Below the pieces are notes generated by a model. The model searched no databases and was not told the DNA's origin. It saw nothing but the letters and a program-made list of their open reading frames with translations. The position numbers and the translations under genes were made by a program. Source: Humidesulfovibrio mexicanus (lineage in GTDB: Bacteria; Desulfobacterota; Desulfovibrionia; Desulfovibrionales; Desulfovibrionaceae). Taken from it: a DNA stretch of 64,000 nucleotides. The DNA lies in contig NZ_FZOC01000008.1 of NCBI RefSeq assembly GCF_900188225.1, positions 1-64,000 of the forward strand, given 5' to 3'. Below, piece by piece: positions 9,183-18,580 of this stretch; position 1 is the first letter of the stretch; every line of letters starts with the position of its first letter.

Positions 9183-10196
9183 CTACATCTGCTCGCGCCG
9201 CAGCAGCCGGCCGATGCTGAACTGCAGGCTGTGCGCGCTCAGCATCCCCAGGCCAATGTTCGCCGCAGTGACCAGTGCGTGGGCGAGGATGCCCACTGCA
9301 AGGGCCTGCTCCGCCCCGATGCCGAACATGGACAGGACCAGCACCGTGGCCCCGTGCACAGTGCCCACGCCTGAAGGGGTGGACACGAGCATAATGCCGA
9401 CGATGGTCAGGAAGGTGACGAAGATTGCGGCCGTGGGAGACGGGTCCGGGATCACCGAGAGCATGCCGAAGTAGTTCAAGGCCACGATGAAGCCCCAGCA
9501 GCACAGCGCCAGCAGAAAGACCGGGAGCGAAGTGCGCAGCCGGAACAGCGACCTCAGCCCGCCGATGCCCGCGCGCAGCCGCGCCAGGGTGGATTCCGTG
9601 CCCAGGGGGAGGCGGTCCAGGATCTTGCGCGCAAGCGACATGAGGGGCTCCTCAAAGAGCACCGCCACAAGCATAAGCAACACAATGCCGCCGAAGGCCG
9701 CCACGTAGTATACCCAGCTGTTCGCAAGACTTACGGCGGCGGCGCCGTGGGGCGAGAATCCCGGCAGCGCGGCCAGGAAGACGAGCAGGATGGCGATGAG
9801 TCCGATGAGCCGGTCGACAAAGAGCCAGGACAGGACTTCCGCCCCGCCGCCCGGAACCTGGCGGGACAAAAGCAGGGTCATGGCCAGTTCGCCGGCGCGG
9901 AAGGGCAGCAGGCTGTTGACCATGTTGCAAACATTGTTGGCGTGGTAGAGCGCGCGCAGGGGAACGGCGCGGTCCATGAGCACATACAGCCGCAAGACGT
10001 GCGCCAAAATGTTTGCCAGGTGGCAGGCCAGCAGGGCTACCAGGGGCCAGGGCCGCGCCGCGAGCAGCAGTTCACCCAGGCGGCGCAGGTCAATGACCGC
10101 GCAGGCTGCGGCGATCAGCCCGGCAAGCAGCAGGGCCGGGGGGATGTAGCGGCGGACAAGGCCCCTGACGTCAGCCGTTTGCGCGGCTTTAGCCAA
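9183..10196 (-). CDS. Lysylphosphatidylglycerol-synthase-TM/UPF0104-type membrane protein
   Basis: The protein is a polytopic membrane protein of roughly 337 residues with about eight hydrophobic segments. Features include HLANILAHVLRLYVLM and ANNVCNMVNSLLPFRAGE near the N-terminus and STPSGVGTVHGA near the C-terminus, typical of the flippase-like domain of MprF and UPF0104 proteins. Such domains are found with glycolipid and polyprenyl-sugar pathways. No ATG suits the beginning; a TTG at 10196, overlapping the stop of the SIS gene, is the most economical start. The long upstream extension of the frame lies inside the SIS gene and is rejected. Confidence 0.75.
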   Translation of the reverse strand: MAKAAQTADVRGLVRRYIPPALLLAGLIAAACAVIDLRRLGELLLAARPWPLVALLACHLANILAHVLRLYVLMDRAVPLRALYHANNVCNMVNSLLPFRAGELAMTLLLSRQVPGGGAEVLSWLFVDRLIGLIAILLVFLAALPGFSPHGAAAVSLANSWVYYVAAFGGIVLLMLVAVLFEEPLMSLARKILDRLPLGTESTLARLRAGIGGLRSLFRLRTSLPVFLLALCCWGFIVALNYFGMLSVIPDPSPTAAIFVTFLTIVGIMLVSTPSGVGTVHGATVLVLSMFGIGAEQALAVGILAHALVTAANIGLGMLSAHSLQFSIGRLLRREQM

Positions 10197-10770
10197 GTGA
10201 CCGTGCCCGCTGCACGGCGTCGATCCAGTGGTGCAGGATGGCGGCGTGGCTGGTTTCCGCGTGGCTGTAAGACTGCGCGGGCACATAGATGTTCAGGTCG
10301 CCCAGGCTCCGTAGCGTGTTCTCCGGGCTCATGGCCGAGAGCGTGACCACGGTGCCCCGCAGTTCCCTGGCGCGCTTGGCCGCCTTGACAACATTCGGAG
10401 AATTTCCCGAACTGCTTACGAGCACGACCATGTCGCCCTGGCGCATCTGCCAGGAAAGGGGCTCGGAAAAGACGTCTTCGTAGGACAGATCGTTGCCGAC
10501 GCAGGTGATGAGCGCGGCATCGGTGAACACCATGGAGCGGATCCGGACGTTTTTTGCGATGTCCGCGGAAAAATGACTGGCCATGGAAGCACTTGCCCCA
10601 TTCCCAGCGAAAAACACACAACCGCCGCCATGCGCCAGGTCCACGGTGCGCTCCACCCAGGCGTCCAACCCTGCGGAGCCAAGCTCTTGGCCGTTTGCAT
10701 CGCGCAGCGATAGCGCGCGCATCACGGCCGAGAGATCACAAACGTATTGTTCCCAGCTGACTGTGTGCAT
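10189..10770 (-). CDS. SIS-domain sugar isomerase, GmhA-like
   Basis: The 193-residue product is a phosphoheptose-isomerase-like SIS protein. It shows GNGASASMASHFSAD, the SSSGNSPNV phosphosugar-binding loop, and a C-terminal HAAILHHWIDAV helix. GmhA converts sedoheptulose-7-phosphate to D-glycero-manno-heptose-7-phosphate, and this length fits that family. ATG at 10770 is chosen because a GCAGGTCG stretch precedes it; ATG at 10785 is possible, and the frame further upstream has no family match. Together with the HldE-like fusion genes it suggests heptose or similar sugar activation. Confidence 0.8.
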   Translation of the reverse strand: MHTVSWEQYVCDLSAVMRALSLRDANGQELGSAGLDAWVERTVDLAHGGGCVFFAGNGASASMASHFSADIAKNVRIRSMVFTDAALITCVGNDLSYEDVFSEPLSWQMRQGDMVVLVSSSGNSPNVVKAAKRARELRGTVVTLSAMSPENTLRSLGDLNIYVPAQSYSHAETSHAAILHHWIDAVQRARSLG

Positions 10771-11012
10771 TCGACCTGCATCCATGCGTTGATGGTGGTT
10801 GCCTGCGGCTTTGCCGCAATACGAGTGTGCGACGACTACTCGATTTCGTGCCGTGTTGCAACCTGGTGCCCGCGCGCGGGTTCCGCCCCCGCCGTGACGC
10901 GCTGCGCCTTCCCACGCTTTCTGGTGTACTTTGGCCGACCCTTGGTTTATAGAATTTCGCTTGAGGCAAGCTGGGACCGGAGCCCGCTGCTTTGCCGGTT
11001 CTGGAGGATGAG

Positions 11013-13058
11013 GTGTCAACACCGTCGACGATGCGGCCCAGCGTGAATCCTAACGCCCTCGGACTGGTCATCGCCCTCGCGGCGACATGCCTCGCCGCGC
11101 TGGCCTTGCTCCTGCCCGCCGCACATGGGTCGCAGGGTCCCTGCGGCTACCTTATCTCCTATTCCACAGCGGACACCAGTTCCCAGCGGCTCGCGCACAA
11201 GCTGCTGCTTTGTCTTCTCGCCGCGCTGGGGCTGCTGAGCCCCTGGCTGGCTGGGGCGTTGGGCGGTTTGCTCGGCCCGGCGAAGACCGCCGCGGTGAAC
11301 CGCTTCGCGGCTCGTCTTCGGAGAATTCCGGCCCTGTTCGCTCTGCCGGTGTTGCTGCTGGCGCTTTGGGTCTATAAGGGCGTGGACAAGGACCAGAACC
11401 TGCTGGGGCTGGCCGTGTTTGGGGGATTGTACTTCTTTGGCGGTCGCTTGGCCGCCAACCGGACTGCACGCTGTCTGTGCGGGGCGGGCCTCGTCATCTA
11501 CGCGCTTTTTCTGCTGTTGCCGGGGTTTTGGGGAACGTACACCTTTGGCGCGGCTCTCGAGCCTGCGCTCATGCATTATTTCGGCCAACTTGGCCTGGCC
11601 CCTCTGCTGGCCGCTGGCGGCGATGTCCTCGCCAACAAGCAGGCGTTCTACGGGCTGCTGCCCCAAACGCTGCTGGCCACCGCGCAGCGCATGGGCGCGC
11701 ACATGGATATGGGGGGCTATGTCCTGTTCGTCCAGGCCTCCCAGGTGGTTTTTACCCTGCTTGGAGTGCTGGGCTATCGTCTACTGGCCCCCTCGCGTCC
11801 CCTGGCCAGTCTGTTTTGCGTGGGGCTTTGGTTGCCCTGGATCAGCACCTCGGGGGTCGCCATCCTCGGCCCCACCGCTTCCGGGCTGCGCTTCATGAAT
11901 TTCCCCGTGGCCATCCTGGTGTTGCTCTGCGCCGGACGTTTGCCTGACCGCATCAGAAGTCTGGTGTTCGGGCTGACCGCCGGTTTTGCGCTTCTGCACA
12001 ACCTGGAAACGGGCATCTGCGTCTTCCTGAGCTTTGCCGTGTACAACGTGATTTCACGGCCTCCGAGCCGTTTTTTGGCAATGCTGCGGGACGAACTGTT
12101 GCTTCTGGCCGGATGTCTTATGTCTTTTGCGGCTTTTCTTCTCCTGTTTCACCTGGGGCTGGACCGCTGGCCCACGGCAAGCTCGGCGGACCTGTTTCAG
12201 TTCATCCGCCTCTTCTCGTCGGGCTTCGCCGGGCTGCCTCTGTATTTTGACCCGCTCGCCCTGCTGGTTCTGCTGTACCCCGCCTGCCTGATTGCGCGGC
12301 TGACCCGCGTCTGGCTCGGAGCGGGGCTCTCGGAACGGATGCGGTTCAAGTTCTGTGTCTCGTTTCTCATCCTGCTTTGGCTGGCCTACTACTTCAACAG
12401 GGTGCACCGCCAGAATCTGTGGTCCCATACATTCCTGCTGACGTACCTGCTGCTTGACCTGCTGCCGAACCCGACGAACATCCTGGCTCGGCTGCAAAGC
12501 GGCCTGCGCCGGAAACGCGCCGAGGTCCCGGCCATGGCCCTGGTGCTGGTGTTCATATTGGGGCCGACCTTCATGAACAACGGCCTGTCCGAGGTCAAGG
12601 TCGTGTGGCGCGCGCTGGCGCAGCGCATTGCTTTGGAACGCAATCCTTCGGGGCAGGAGCGGTTGTCCGGCCTTTGGCTTGACGCGCAGGAGGCCCGGGA
12701 CATTCGGGAGAGAAGTCTGGTCGTCCGCCGCTTGGCTGCAGAAAAGCGCCTCTTTTTCGTCGGCCCGAACATGTTCCTGCTGCAACTGGAGAGCGGGGTG
12801 TTTTTCCCTTTGCCCGCACAGGACCTGCTGACGGAAAGCCTCTCCCCGGAGGGCTTTGCGCGTAATGTCGCGGCCGTTAGGGCATATGCCCCGGATGTGG
12901 TGCTCCTCTCCGATGGAGGCGGGTCGCGACTCGTGTTTCTGGAGCGCAAGGCCTTCATCTCCAAGGTTCTCGCTTCGCTGGGGCAGGAGTATGGCACGGT
13001 GGGCAGCGAGGGGGGCTGGCTGGTGCTGGAGCGCGTCCGGCCTGCCGCGGCACAGTGA
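11013..13058 (+). CDS. Large polytopic membrane protein of unknown function
   Basis: This protein of about 681 residues has more than ten hydrophobic segments over residues 1-480. A soluble C-terminal domain follows (about 500-681) and would face the periplasm if the segment count is even. The size and layout resemble membrane glycosyltransferases that use polyprenyl-linked sugars, but I see no defining motif. GTG at 11013 is chosen because GGAGG sits five bases upstream; a TTG at 10992 and an ATG at 11031 are alternatives. It is divergent from the SIS gene and precedes the epimerase gene. Confidence 0.7.
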   Translation: MSTPSTMRPSVNPNALGLVIALAATCLAALALLLPAAHGSQGPCGYLISYSTADTSSQRLAHKLLLCLLAALGLLSPWLAGALGGLLGPAKTAAVNRFAARLRRIPALFALPVLLLALWVYKGVDKDQNLLGLAVFGGLYFFGGRLAANRTARCLCGAGLVIYALFLLLPGFWGTYTFGAALEPALMHYFGQLGLAPLLAAGGDVLANKQAFYGLLPQTLLATAQRMGAHMDMGGYVLFVQASQVVFTLLGVLGYRLLAPSRPLASLFCVGLWLPWISTSGVAILGPTASGLRFMNFPVAILVLLCAGRLPDRIRSLVFGLTAGFALLHNLETGICVFLSFAVYNVISRPPSRFLAMLRDELLLLAGCLMSFAAFLLLFHLGLDRWPTASSADLFQFIRLFSSGFAGLPLYFDPLALLVLLYPACLIARLTRVWLGAGLSERMRFKFCVSFLILLWLAYYFNRVHRQNLWSHTFLLTYLLLDLLPNPTNILARLQSGLRRKRAEVPAMALVLVFILGPTFMNNGLSEVKVVWRALAQRIALERNPSGQERLSGLWLDAQEARDIRERSLVVRRLAAEKRLFFVGPNMFLLQLESGVFFPLPAQDLLTESLSPEGFARNVAAVRAYAPDVVLLSDGGGSRLVFLERKAFISKVLASLGQEYGTVGSEGGWLVLERVRPAAAQ

Positions 13059-13197
13059 CCCGGGGCCGGACGTCCACGCGGAGGCGTGTTTGACCGTTGT
13101 CCGGAACTCCATTATATTTTTCACGTTCGGCCTTTGAGCCGGAAGGGTCGGAAGCTTACGGCCTTCGACAGTACAACCCTGAAATCATGGAGTCCTC

Positions 13198-14190
13198 ATG
13201 GAAACGGTTCTGGTCATCGGGAGCAATTCTTTTTCCGGCAGCGACTTCATCGACTTGCTGCTCTCCGAGCGCGAGTACAAGGTCTTGGGCGCCAGCCGTT
13301 CCCCGGAGAAGGACGACCTTTTTCTGTCCTACAAGGGCAATCCCAACCGCGCCCGGTTCAGTTTTCATCAGGTGGACCTGAATCACGACTTGGCGGCGCT
13401 GTTGTCCCTTATTGAGGCGGAGCGGCCAGCATACATCGTCAATTTTGCTGCCCAGAGCGAAGTCGCCCCCAGTTGGGAGAATCCTGGACAGTGGTTCCAG
13501 ACCAACGCCGTGGCTTTGGCGAACCTCGCCATCCGCCTGAAGGACATGCCGTTCATCAAGCGTTATGTGCACATATCCTCGCCCGAGGTCTACGGCCCCT
13601 GCGAAGGAGTGGTGAAGGAGGACGCCCGGTACAATCCCAGCACGCCCTATGCGGCGTCCAAGGCCGCAAGCGACTTGATGCTGCTGACGTTGTACAAGAA
13701 TTTCAATTTCCCGGTCTCCACCGTTCGCGCCACGAACGTATACGGCGCACACCAGCAGCTGTTCAAGATCATCCCGCGCACGGTGATCTACCTGAAGAGC
13801 GGCCGCACCATCGAACTGCACGGAGGAGGAAAGGCCGTCAAGTCCTACGTGCATATCCGCGACGTGTCCCAGGGCGAATTGCAGGTCATGGAGCGGGGCA
13901 ACAACGGCGATATCTACCACTTTTCCCCCGATGGCGGCGTGGCCGTTCGCGACGTTGTGGCGACCATCTGCCAGCGCATGGGGAAGGACTTCGACTCCAG
14001 CGTGAAGACCGTAACCGAGCGGCTTGGACAGGATAAGGCCTATATCATCGACTCCACCAAGGCGCGCACTGAACTGGGCTGGGCCCCCCGTGTCGGGCTG
14101 GACCAGGGCCTGGAAGGCGTGGTCCGGTGGGTGGACAGGTATTGGGAGGCCATCCAGAAGCAGCCGTTGGGCTACGTTCACAAGCCATAG
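13198..14190 (+). CDS. NAD-dependent sugar epimerase/dehydratase
   Basis: The 330-residue protein belongs to the extended short-chain dehydrogenase family acting on nucleotide sugars. It has a Rossmann start VIGSNSFSGSDF (GxxxxxG), SSPEVYG in place of the usual Ser-containing SS.EVYG segment, and the catalytic YAASK (YxxxK). The overall run resembles GDP-mannose 4,6-dehydratases and related epimerases. It acts in the cytosol and fits the glycan cluster upstream, although a 139-base gap means it may have its own promoter. The substrate is not determined. Confidence 0.85.
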   Translation: METVLVIGSNSFSGSDFIDLLLSEREYKVLGASRSPEKDDLFLSYKGNPNRARFSFHQVDLNHDLAALLSLIEAERPAYIVNFAAQSEVAPSWENPGQWFQTNAVALANLAIRLKDMPFIKRYVHISSPEVYGPCEGVVKEDARYNPSTPYAASKAASDLMLLTLYKNFNFPVSTVRATNVYGAHQQLFKIIPRTVIYLKSGRTIELHGGGKAVKSYVHIRDVSQGELQVMERGNNGDIYHFSPDGGVAVRDVVATICQRMGKDFDSSVKTVTERLGQDKAYIIDSTKARTELGWAPRVGLDQGLEGVVRWVDRYWEAIQKQPLGYVHKP

Positions 14191-14349
14191 ACAAAACACT
14201 GCTTTTTTCTCTCTTGCGAATTGCCCGGACCGGACAGGGGCACGGGAGGGCTGGCGGTCGTGTGACCTTTGGCTGGACAGGTCAGGCGTCCGTCTGGGTC
14301 CGTCTGGGGCCACTTGCCCGACCGGGCGGGCTCGCGTAAGCTTCCGCCC

Positions 14350-15141
14350 ATGCGAATCCTGTATTTGGGCGACATCGTGGGCCGACCGGGCCGCACGGCG
14401 GTCAAACGCCATTTGGCGGCCATCCGCGCGGAGTTGGGCGTGGACCTTGTGTTCGCCAACGGCGAAAACGCCTCCGGCGGGCTCGGACTCTCGGCGGAGG
14501 GCGCAAAGGAACTGTTCAGCGCGGGCATTGATGCCCTGAGCAGCGGCAACCACATCTGGAAGTTCAAGGACATGCCCTCGTTCATGGACCGCGAGCCCAG
14601 GCTTGTGCGGCCCGCCAACTATCCGCCCGGGCTGCCCGGCAGGGGCTGGACCGTGTTGGAGAATCCGGGGCTGTCGCCCGTGGCGCTCATCAACCTTATG
14701 GGCCGAACATACATGGCCCCCCTGGACTGCCCGTTCCGCATGGCCGACGCCATTTTGGCGGAGCTCGACGCCACGCGACCGGATGTGCGCATCCGGCTGG
14801 TGGATTTCCATGCCGAGGCCACAAGCGAGAAGGCGGGCCTGGGCTGGCATTTGGACGGGAGGGTCAGCGCGGTGCTGGGCACGCACACCCACGTGCAGAC
14901 GGCGGACGCGCGGCTGCTTGGGCGGGGCACGGCCTTCATCACCGACCTGGGCATGAGCGGACCGGTGGATTCCTGCCTGGGCATGAGCGTTGCGCCCATT
15001 CTGCGGAAGTTCTTGACTGCCGCGCCGGAACGGTTTGAAGTGGCCAGCGGCCCTGTCGCCTTGTGCGGGGCTGTCCTTGATATCGACGACGAAAGCGGTC
15101 AGGCGCGGAACATCGCGGCCTGGCGTTTTGACGCAGACTAA
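14350..15141 (+). CDS. YmdB/TIGR00282-family metallophosphoesterase
   Basis: This 263-residue protein matches the YmdB family of dinuclear-metal phosphodiesterases, which hydrolyse 2',3'- and 3',5'-cyclic nucleotides. Metal ligands are visible: GDIVG at the start, FANGEN near residue 38, SGNHIW near 65, DFHAEAT near 155 and GTHTHVQT near 177. ATG at 14350 starts directly at the conserved MRILYLGDIVGRPGR; a longer reading frame upstream lacks family similarity. It is probably a housekeeping gene and is followed 13 bases later by tyrS. Confidence 0.9.
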   Translation: MRILYLGDIVGRPGRTAVKRHLAAIRAELGVDLVFANGENASGGLGLSAEGAKELFSAGIDALSSGNHIWKFKDMPSFMDREPRLVRPANYPPGLPGRGWTVLENPGLSPVALINLMGRTYMAPLDCPFRMADAILAELDATRPDVRIRLVDFHAEATSEKAGLGWHLDGRVSAVLGTHTHVQTADARLLGRGTAFITDLGMSGPVDSCLGMSVAPILRKFLTAAPERFEVASGPVALCGAVLDIDDESGQARNIAAWRFDAD

Positions 15142-15154
15142 ACGTGGAGCGAGC

Positions 15155-16438
15155 ATGAACATTTTCGATGAGCTTTCCTGGCGCGGGCTGGTGCACCAGG
15201 TGTCGGACGCCGATGGCGTGCGCAAATACCTCGATGCCCCGGGGCAGACCATGTACTGCGGCTTCGACCCCACGGCCGAAAGCCTGCACATCGGCAATCT
15301 GGTGCCGCTTCTTTCCCTGGTGCGGATGCTGCGCGCCGGGCACAAACCGTTGTTCCTGCTGGGCGGCGCCACGGGCCTCATCGGCGACCCATCCGGCAAG
15401 GACAAGGAACGCGAGCTTTCCGACACCGCCGCCGTGCACGCCCGCGTGGCCCGCATCAAGGCCCAGATTGAGGCCTTTGTGGAGCGCAACACCGGCGTTC
15501 TGCCCACCGTGGTGAACAACTACGACTGGGTCAAAGACATGAGCGCCATCGAGCTGCTGCGCGATGTGGGCAAGTACTTCACCGTCAATTGGATGCTGGC
15601 CAAGGAATCCGTGCGCGGCCGCATCGAGCGCGACGAGGTGGGCATTTCCTACACCGAGTTCAGCTACATGATCCTGCAGGGCTACGACTACTATCACCTC
15701 TGCAAGGAATACGGCTGTCGGCTGCAGATCGGCGGCGGCGACCAGTGGGGCAACATCACCACCGGCTGCGAGTTCATCCGCAAAAAAGGCGCAGGCGAGG
15801 CCTACGCCCTCACCTTCCCGCTCATCACCACGGCATCCGGCAAGAAGTTCGGCAAAAGCGAGAAGGGCGCCATCTTCATGAGCGCCAGCCATACCAGCCC
15901 CTACGCCTTCTACCAGTTCTGGATCAATACAGAGGACGCTGACGTTGCCCGTTTCCTCAAGTACTACACCTTCCTTTCCCAGGAGGAGGTCGCCGCACTG
16001 GCCGCGGAGGTGGAGCGCGCCCCCCAGGAGCGCGCCGCCCAGAAGGCCCTCGCCGCCGCCACCACCATCATGGTCCACGGCGAGGATGAGCTGAAAAAGG
16101 TCCTCGCCGCTACCGAGGCGCTCTTCGGCAAGGGCGACCTGCGCGCCATCGACCACGGCACACTGGCTGCTGCCCTGGAGTCCGCGCCTGCGCGCGACTA
16201 CCAGTTCGACGCACTGCCCGACCTGCCGCAACTCCTGGTGGACCTCTCCCTAAGCCCGTCCAAGGGGCAGGCTCGCAAGGACATCCAGGCCGGAGCCATC
16301 TCCATCAACGGCCAAAAGGTCGCCGAGGCCCGGAACCTTACCGAGGACGACTTCCTGGGCGAGGTGAACGCCACCTTTGGCGCGTTCTCCGTGCTGCGCA
16401 AGGGGAAGAAGAATTATGGGCTGGTGCGGCTGGGATAG
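15155..16438 (+). CDS. tyrS: Tyrosyl-tRNA synthetase
   Basis: The 427-residue enzyme charges tRNA-Tyr. It shows the class I start CGFDPTAESLHIGNLVP, where the HIGH signature reads HIGN, and GGATGLIGDPSGK. The second signature is KFGKS, and a C-terminal S4 RNA-binding domain (residues about 355-427) follows. Length and layout agree with the bacterial TyrRS family. ATG at 15155 follows GTGGAGCGAGC, a plausible ribosome-binding site. A strong hairpin follows the stop. The gene ends the host-like segment on the left; the accessory island starts just beyond. Confidence 0.95.
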   Translation: MNIFDELSWRGLVHQVSDADGVRKYLDAPGQTMYCGFDPTAESLHIGNLVPLLSLVRMLRAGHKPLFLLGGATGLIGDPSGKDKERELSDTAAVHARVARIKAQIEAFVERNTGVLPTVVNNYDWVKDMSAIELLRDVGKYFTVNWMLAKESVRGRIERDEVGISYTEFSYMILQGYDYYHLCKEYGCRLQIGGGDQWGNITTGCEFIRKKGAGEAYALTFPLITTASGKKFGKSEKGAIFMSASHTSPYAFYQFWINTEDADVARFLKYYTFLSQEEVAALAAEVERAPQERAAQKALAAATTIMVHGEDELKKVLAATEALFGKGDLRAIDHGTLAAALESAPARDYQFDALPDLPQLLVDLSLSPSKGQARKDIQAGAISINGQKVAEARNLTEDDFLGEVNATFGAFSVLRKGKKNYGLVRLG

Positions 16439-16446
16439 AAGACGAG

Positions 16447-16485
16447 CCGGGGGGAAACCTTTCTGAAGAAAGGTTCTCCCCCCGG
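16447..16485 (+). terminator. Strong stem-loop after tyrS
   Basis: Arms 16447-16464 and 16467-16485 pair almost perfectly around a 2-base turn (GGGGGGAAACCTTTCT against AGAAAGGTTCTCCCCCC). No long T tract follows immediately. It can end tyrS transcription. Hairpins of this composition followed by CGGACCCCCTTTCC are, as I recall, common between Desulfovibrio genes. Confidence 0.7.
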
Positions 16486-16560
16486 ACCCCCTTTCCAAAG
16501 ACTTTTAAAGGGGATGTCCTGGCAGTCCCCGCTGCGGAGTGGAGGGAAGATGGAAGGGGA

Positions 16561-16618
16561 CCTGCTCACGGCGCGATTCCTGCGGGCTGCTGCCCGCAGG
16601 AATCGCGCCGTGAGCAGG
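16561..16618. repeat. Perfect 27-bp inverted repeat
   Basis: Arms 16561-16587 and 16592-16618 are exact reverse complements around the 4-base loop TGCT. Key bases are CTCACGGCGCGATTCC in the left arm. It lies between tyrS and the serine recombinase. A second smaller hairpin (CCGGGGGG/CCCCCCGG) begins at about 16623. The 16439-16786 gap otherwise has no coding sequence. It could be a second terminator, a REP-like element, or part of an element end. Confidence 0.85.
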
Positions 16619-16774
16619 GGCTCCGGGGGGCGCGTAGCCCCCCGGCGGGGCTCAATGGATGTATTAAATTTATTTTCCGTCGCATAACCAAACACCAGAC
16701 ATGATTATGTTTGTCGTCTGCAGACTCCTTTTGGCACCCTGAAAATTTTCCTGGCTGCCTGCCTCGTGGGGCGC

Positions 16775-16787
16775 TATAATGGGTACA
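16775..16787 (+). promoter_or_regulatory. Consensus -10 box next to the recombinase start
   Basis: TATAAT at 16775-16780 is a perfect -10 hexamer. The ATG of the recombinase begins at 16787, about where transcription would start, and there is no Shine-Dalgarno between them. No good -35 box is visible at the right spacing (TGGCTG at 16752-16757 is weak). Confidence 0.45.
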
Positions 16788-18502
16788 TGAAGAAACCCAC
16801 CGCACCCGCTCCAGCCCCTCGCTCCATGGACAAGGCGTACGCGTACATCCGCCTCTCCTCCCAAGCGCAAGCCGCCGGCGATGGCGAGCGCCGCCAGCGT
16901 GAATCTGCGCAGCAGTTCGCTGGTCGGCACGGGTACACGATTGTCGAGTACCTCCAAGATATCGGCAAGTCTGCGTTTCGAAGCTCAAATGCCTTACACG
17001 GCGAATTGGCCGAGTTCCTTAAGATCGCACAAAAAGGGACCCTCGAAAAGGGAACGCTCCTGATTGTCGAGTCAGTGGATCGCCTGTCGCGAGACGAGCT
17101 ACAACCCTCCATACGGCTTTTGCTCAATATATTTGATTATGGTCTATTGCTCGGCATCATCTCCGAGGACAAGATTTTCAGCGAAATCAACTTCGATGAT
17201 TTCCTACAGCTGCTCAATGACATGTCGCGCTCAAACAAAGAAAGTGTCATGAAGTCCGTACGCTCTCTCGCGAACTGGGAGACAAAGCGCGAAAAAGCAA
17301 AGAAGGGGATCCCCGTCACCCGTCAGTGTCCGCATTGGATGAAGGTCAAGAGCGGCAAGTTCAAGCTGATTCCAGAACGGGTCGAAATCGTGAAGCAGAT
17401 TTTTGGCTGGTACCTGGAGGGCAAAGGACAGGGCAAAATCGCCGACCTGTTGACGGAGCAGGGCGTGACGCCGTGGAACAGACGCAAGCCGGTATGGCAC
17501 CAGAGCTACATCTTCAAGCTCCTTCATAACCGCGCGGTCATCGGCCAGTACCAGCCCGAAGTGACCCTCGACAGCAAGAGAACCGCAGCCGAAATAGTCG
17601 AAAACTACTACCCGGCTATCATCGACCGAGACACCTTCGAGTTGATCCAGGATAAGACCCGGCTTCGTCGCGAGAACCACGCCGGTAGGAAAGGCAAGAA
17701 GTACGCGAACCTTTTCCAAGGCATGACCCGCTGCGCCGTGTGCGGCGCGCGGATGCGCTACCTCAACCATACCAAAGACGTCACGCGGAAGACCGGACTG
17801 CGGCCCTGGGCGCTCTACCTCGCCTGCTCCGACTCGCTCAAGAAGAACGGGTGCAAGAACAAGCAGTACTACAGCTACTTGCATATGGAAAACTTCATCC
17901 TGTCCGGCATCATGTCGGACATCGACATCATCGAGGCCGCTGGCGTGCACGTCGAGCGTCAGAAGCAGCACCTTGAGCGGGTGAAAGAGTTGGACGCCCA
18001 ACTCACCCGGGTGAATGCCAATATCTCACGCTTTGTTGAAGCCCTAGAGCAAGATGATCTTGAAGGCATGCCGGCAATACTGAACGCTTTGGCGAGAAAC
18101 CGCGGGAAGCAGAGGGAGCTTGAAGAACAGCTTGCAACGGCGCGGGCGGCAGCAGCCGAGGCCCGCGGTGCCGCGCAGTCCGCGGATCTGTTCCGCCTCG
18201 TGGAAGAAGCCTATGGTGAGGAAATGCCCGAGGGCATCGACATGTCCGACGCAGCCGTTTACTCACGCCGCGTCAGCATCGCCGACCAGATGCGCGCAGT
18301 CATTGAAGACGTGGCGTTCCATGAAGACCACCTCATCCGCATCAAGACGCGCGCAGGCACACTTTACGAACTGGTGAACCGGGAATGGACGCGCATCGAG
18401 AAGAGCAAGCGCATCGGCGCCAAGGGCACGCTGGTTGCCCGCAGCTATGCCGGTCGTGCGGTCATGCAGCTCGGCACGGAAGATGACGAAAATGCGGAGT
18501 AG
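16787..18502 (+). CDS. Large serine recombinase (integrase)
   Basis: This 571-residue site-specific recombinase probably integrates and excises the surrounding island. The resolvase domain begins YAYIRLSS, with Ser24 as the likely nucleophile, and carries the VESVDRLSRDE segment. The recombinase domain (about 180-290) follows, then a zinc ribbon (CAVC with LACSDSLKKNGC) and a C-terminal coiled coil (about 390-470), the usual plan of large serine integrases. Start ATG 16787 is taken; GTG 16766 and ATG 16826 are alternatives. It lies 350 bases after tyrS, which suggests the attachment site is near. A recombination directionality factor was not found. Confidence 0.9.
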   Translation: MKKPTAPAPAPRSMDKAYAYIRLSSQAQAAGDGERRQRESAQQFAGRHGYTIVEYLQDIGKSAFRSSNALHGELAEFLKIAQKGTLEKGTLLIVESVDRLSRDELQPSIRLLLNIFDYGLLLGIISEDKIFSEINFDDFLQLLNDMSRSNKESVMKSVRSLANWETKREKAKKGIPVTRQCPHWMKVKSGKFKLIPERVEIVKQIFGWYLEGKGQGKIADLLTEQGVTPWNRRKPVWHQSYIFKLLHNRAVIGQYQPEVTLDSKRTAAEIVENYYPAIIDRDTFELIQDKTRLRRENHAGRKGKKYANLFQGMTRCAVCGARMRYLNHTKDVTRKTGLRPWALYLACSDSLKKNGCKNKQYYSYLHMENFILSGIMSDIDIIEAAGVHVERQKQHLERVKELDAQLTRVNANISRFVEALEQDDLEGMPAILNALARNRGKQRELEEQLATARAAAAEARGAAQSADLFRLVEEAYGEEMPEGIDMSDAAVYSRRVSIADQMRAVIEDVAFHEDHLIRIKTRAGTLYELVNREWTRIEKSKRIGAKGTLVARSYAGRAVMQLGTEDDENAE

Positions 18503-18580
18503 CCGACATCCTCCTTTCCTTCTCCGTTTCCTTGTCCTTTCCTTCATTTCCTTGCAGTGACCGCATGACATCAAACGCAA

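Noticed and set aside
10771-11022. Long N-terminal extension of the SIS isomerase
   Set aside because: About 80 extra residues with no family similarity, while ATG 10770 gives the usual GmhA length.
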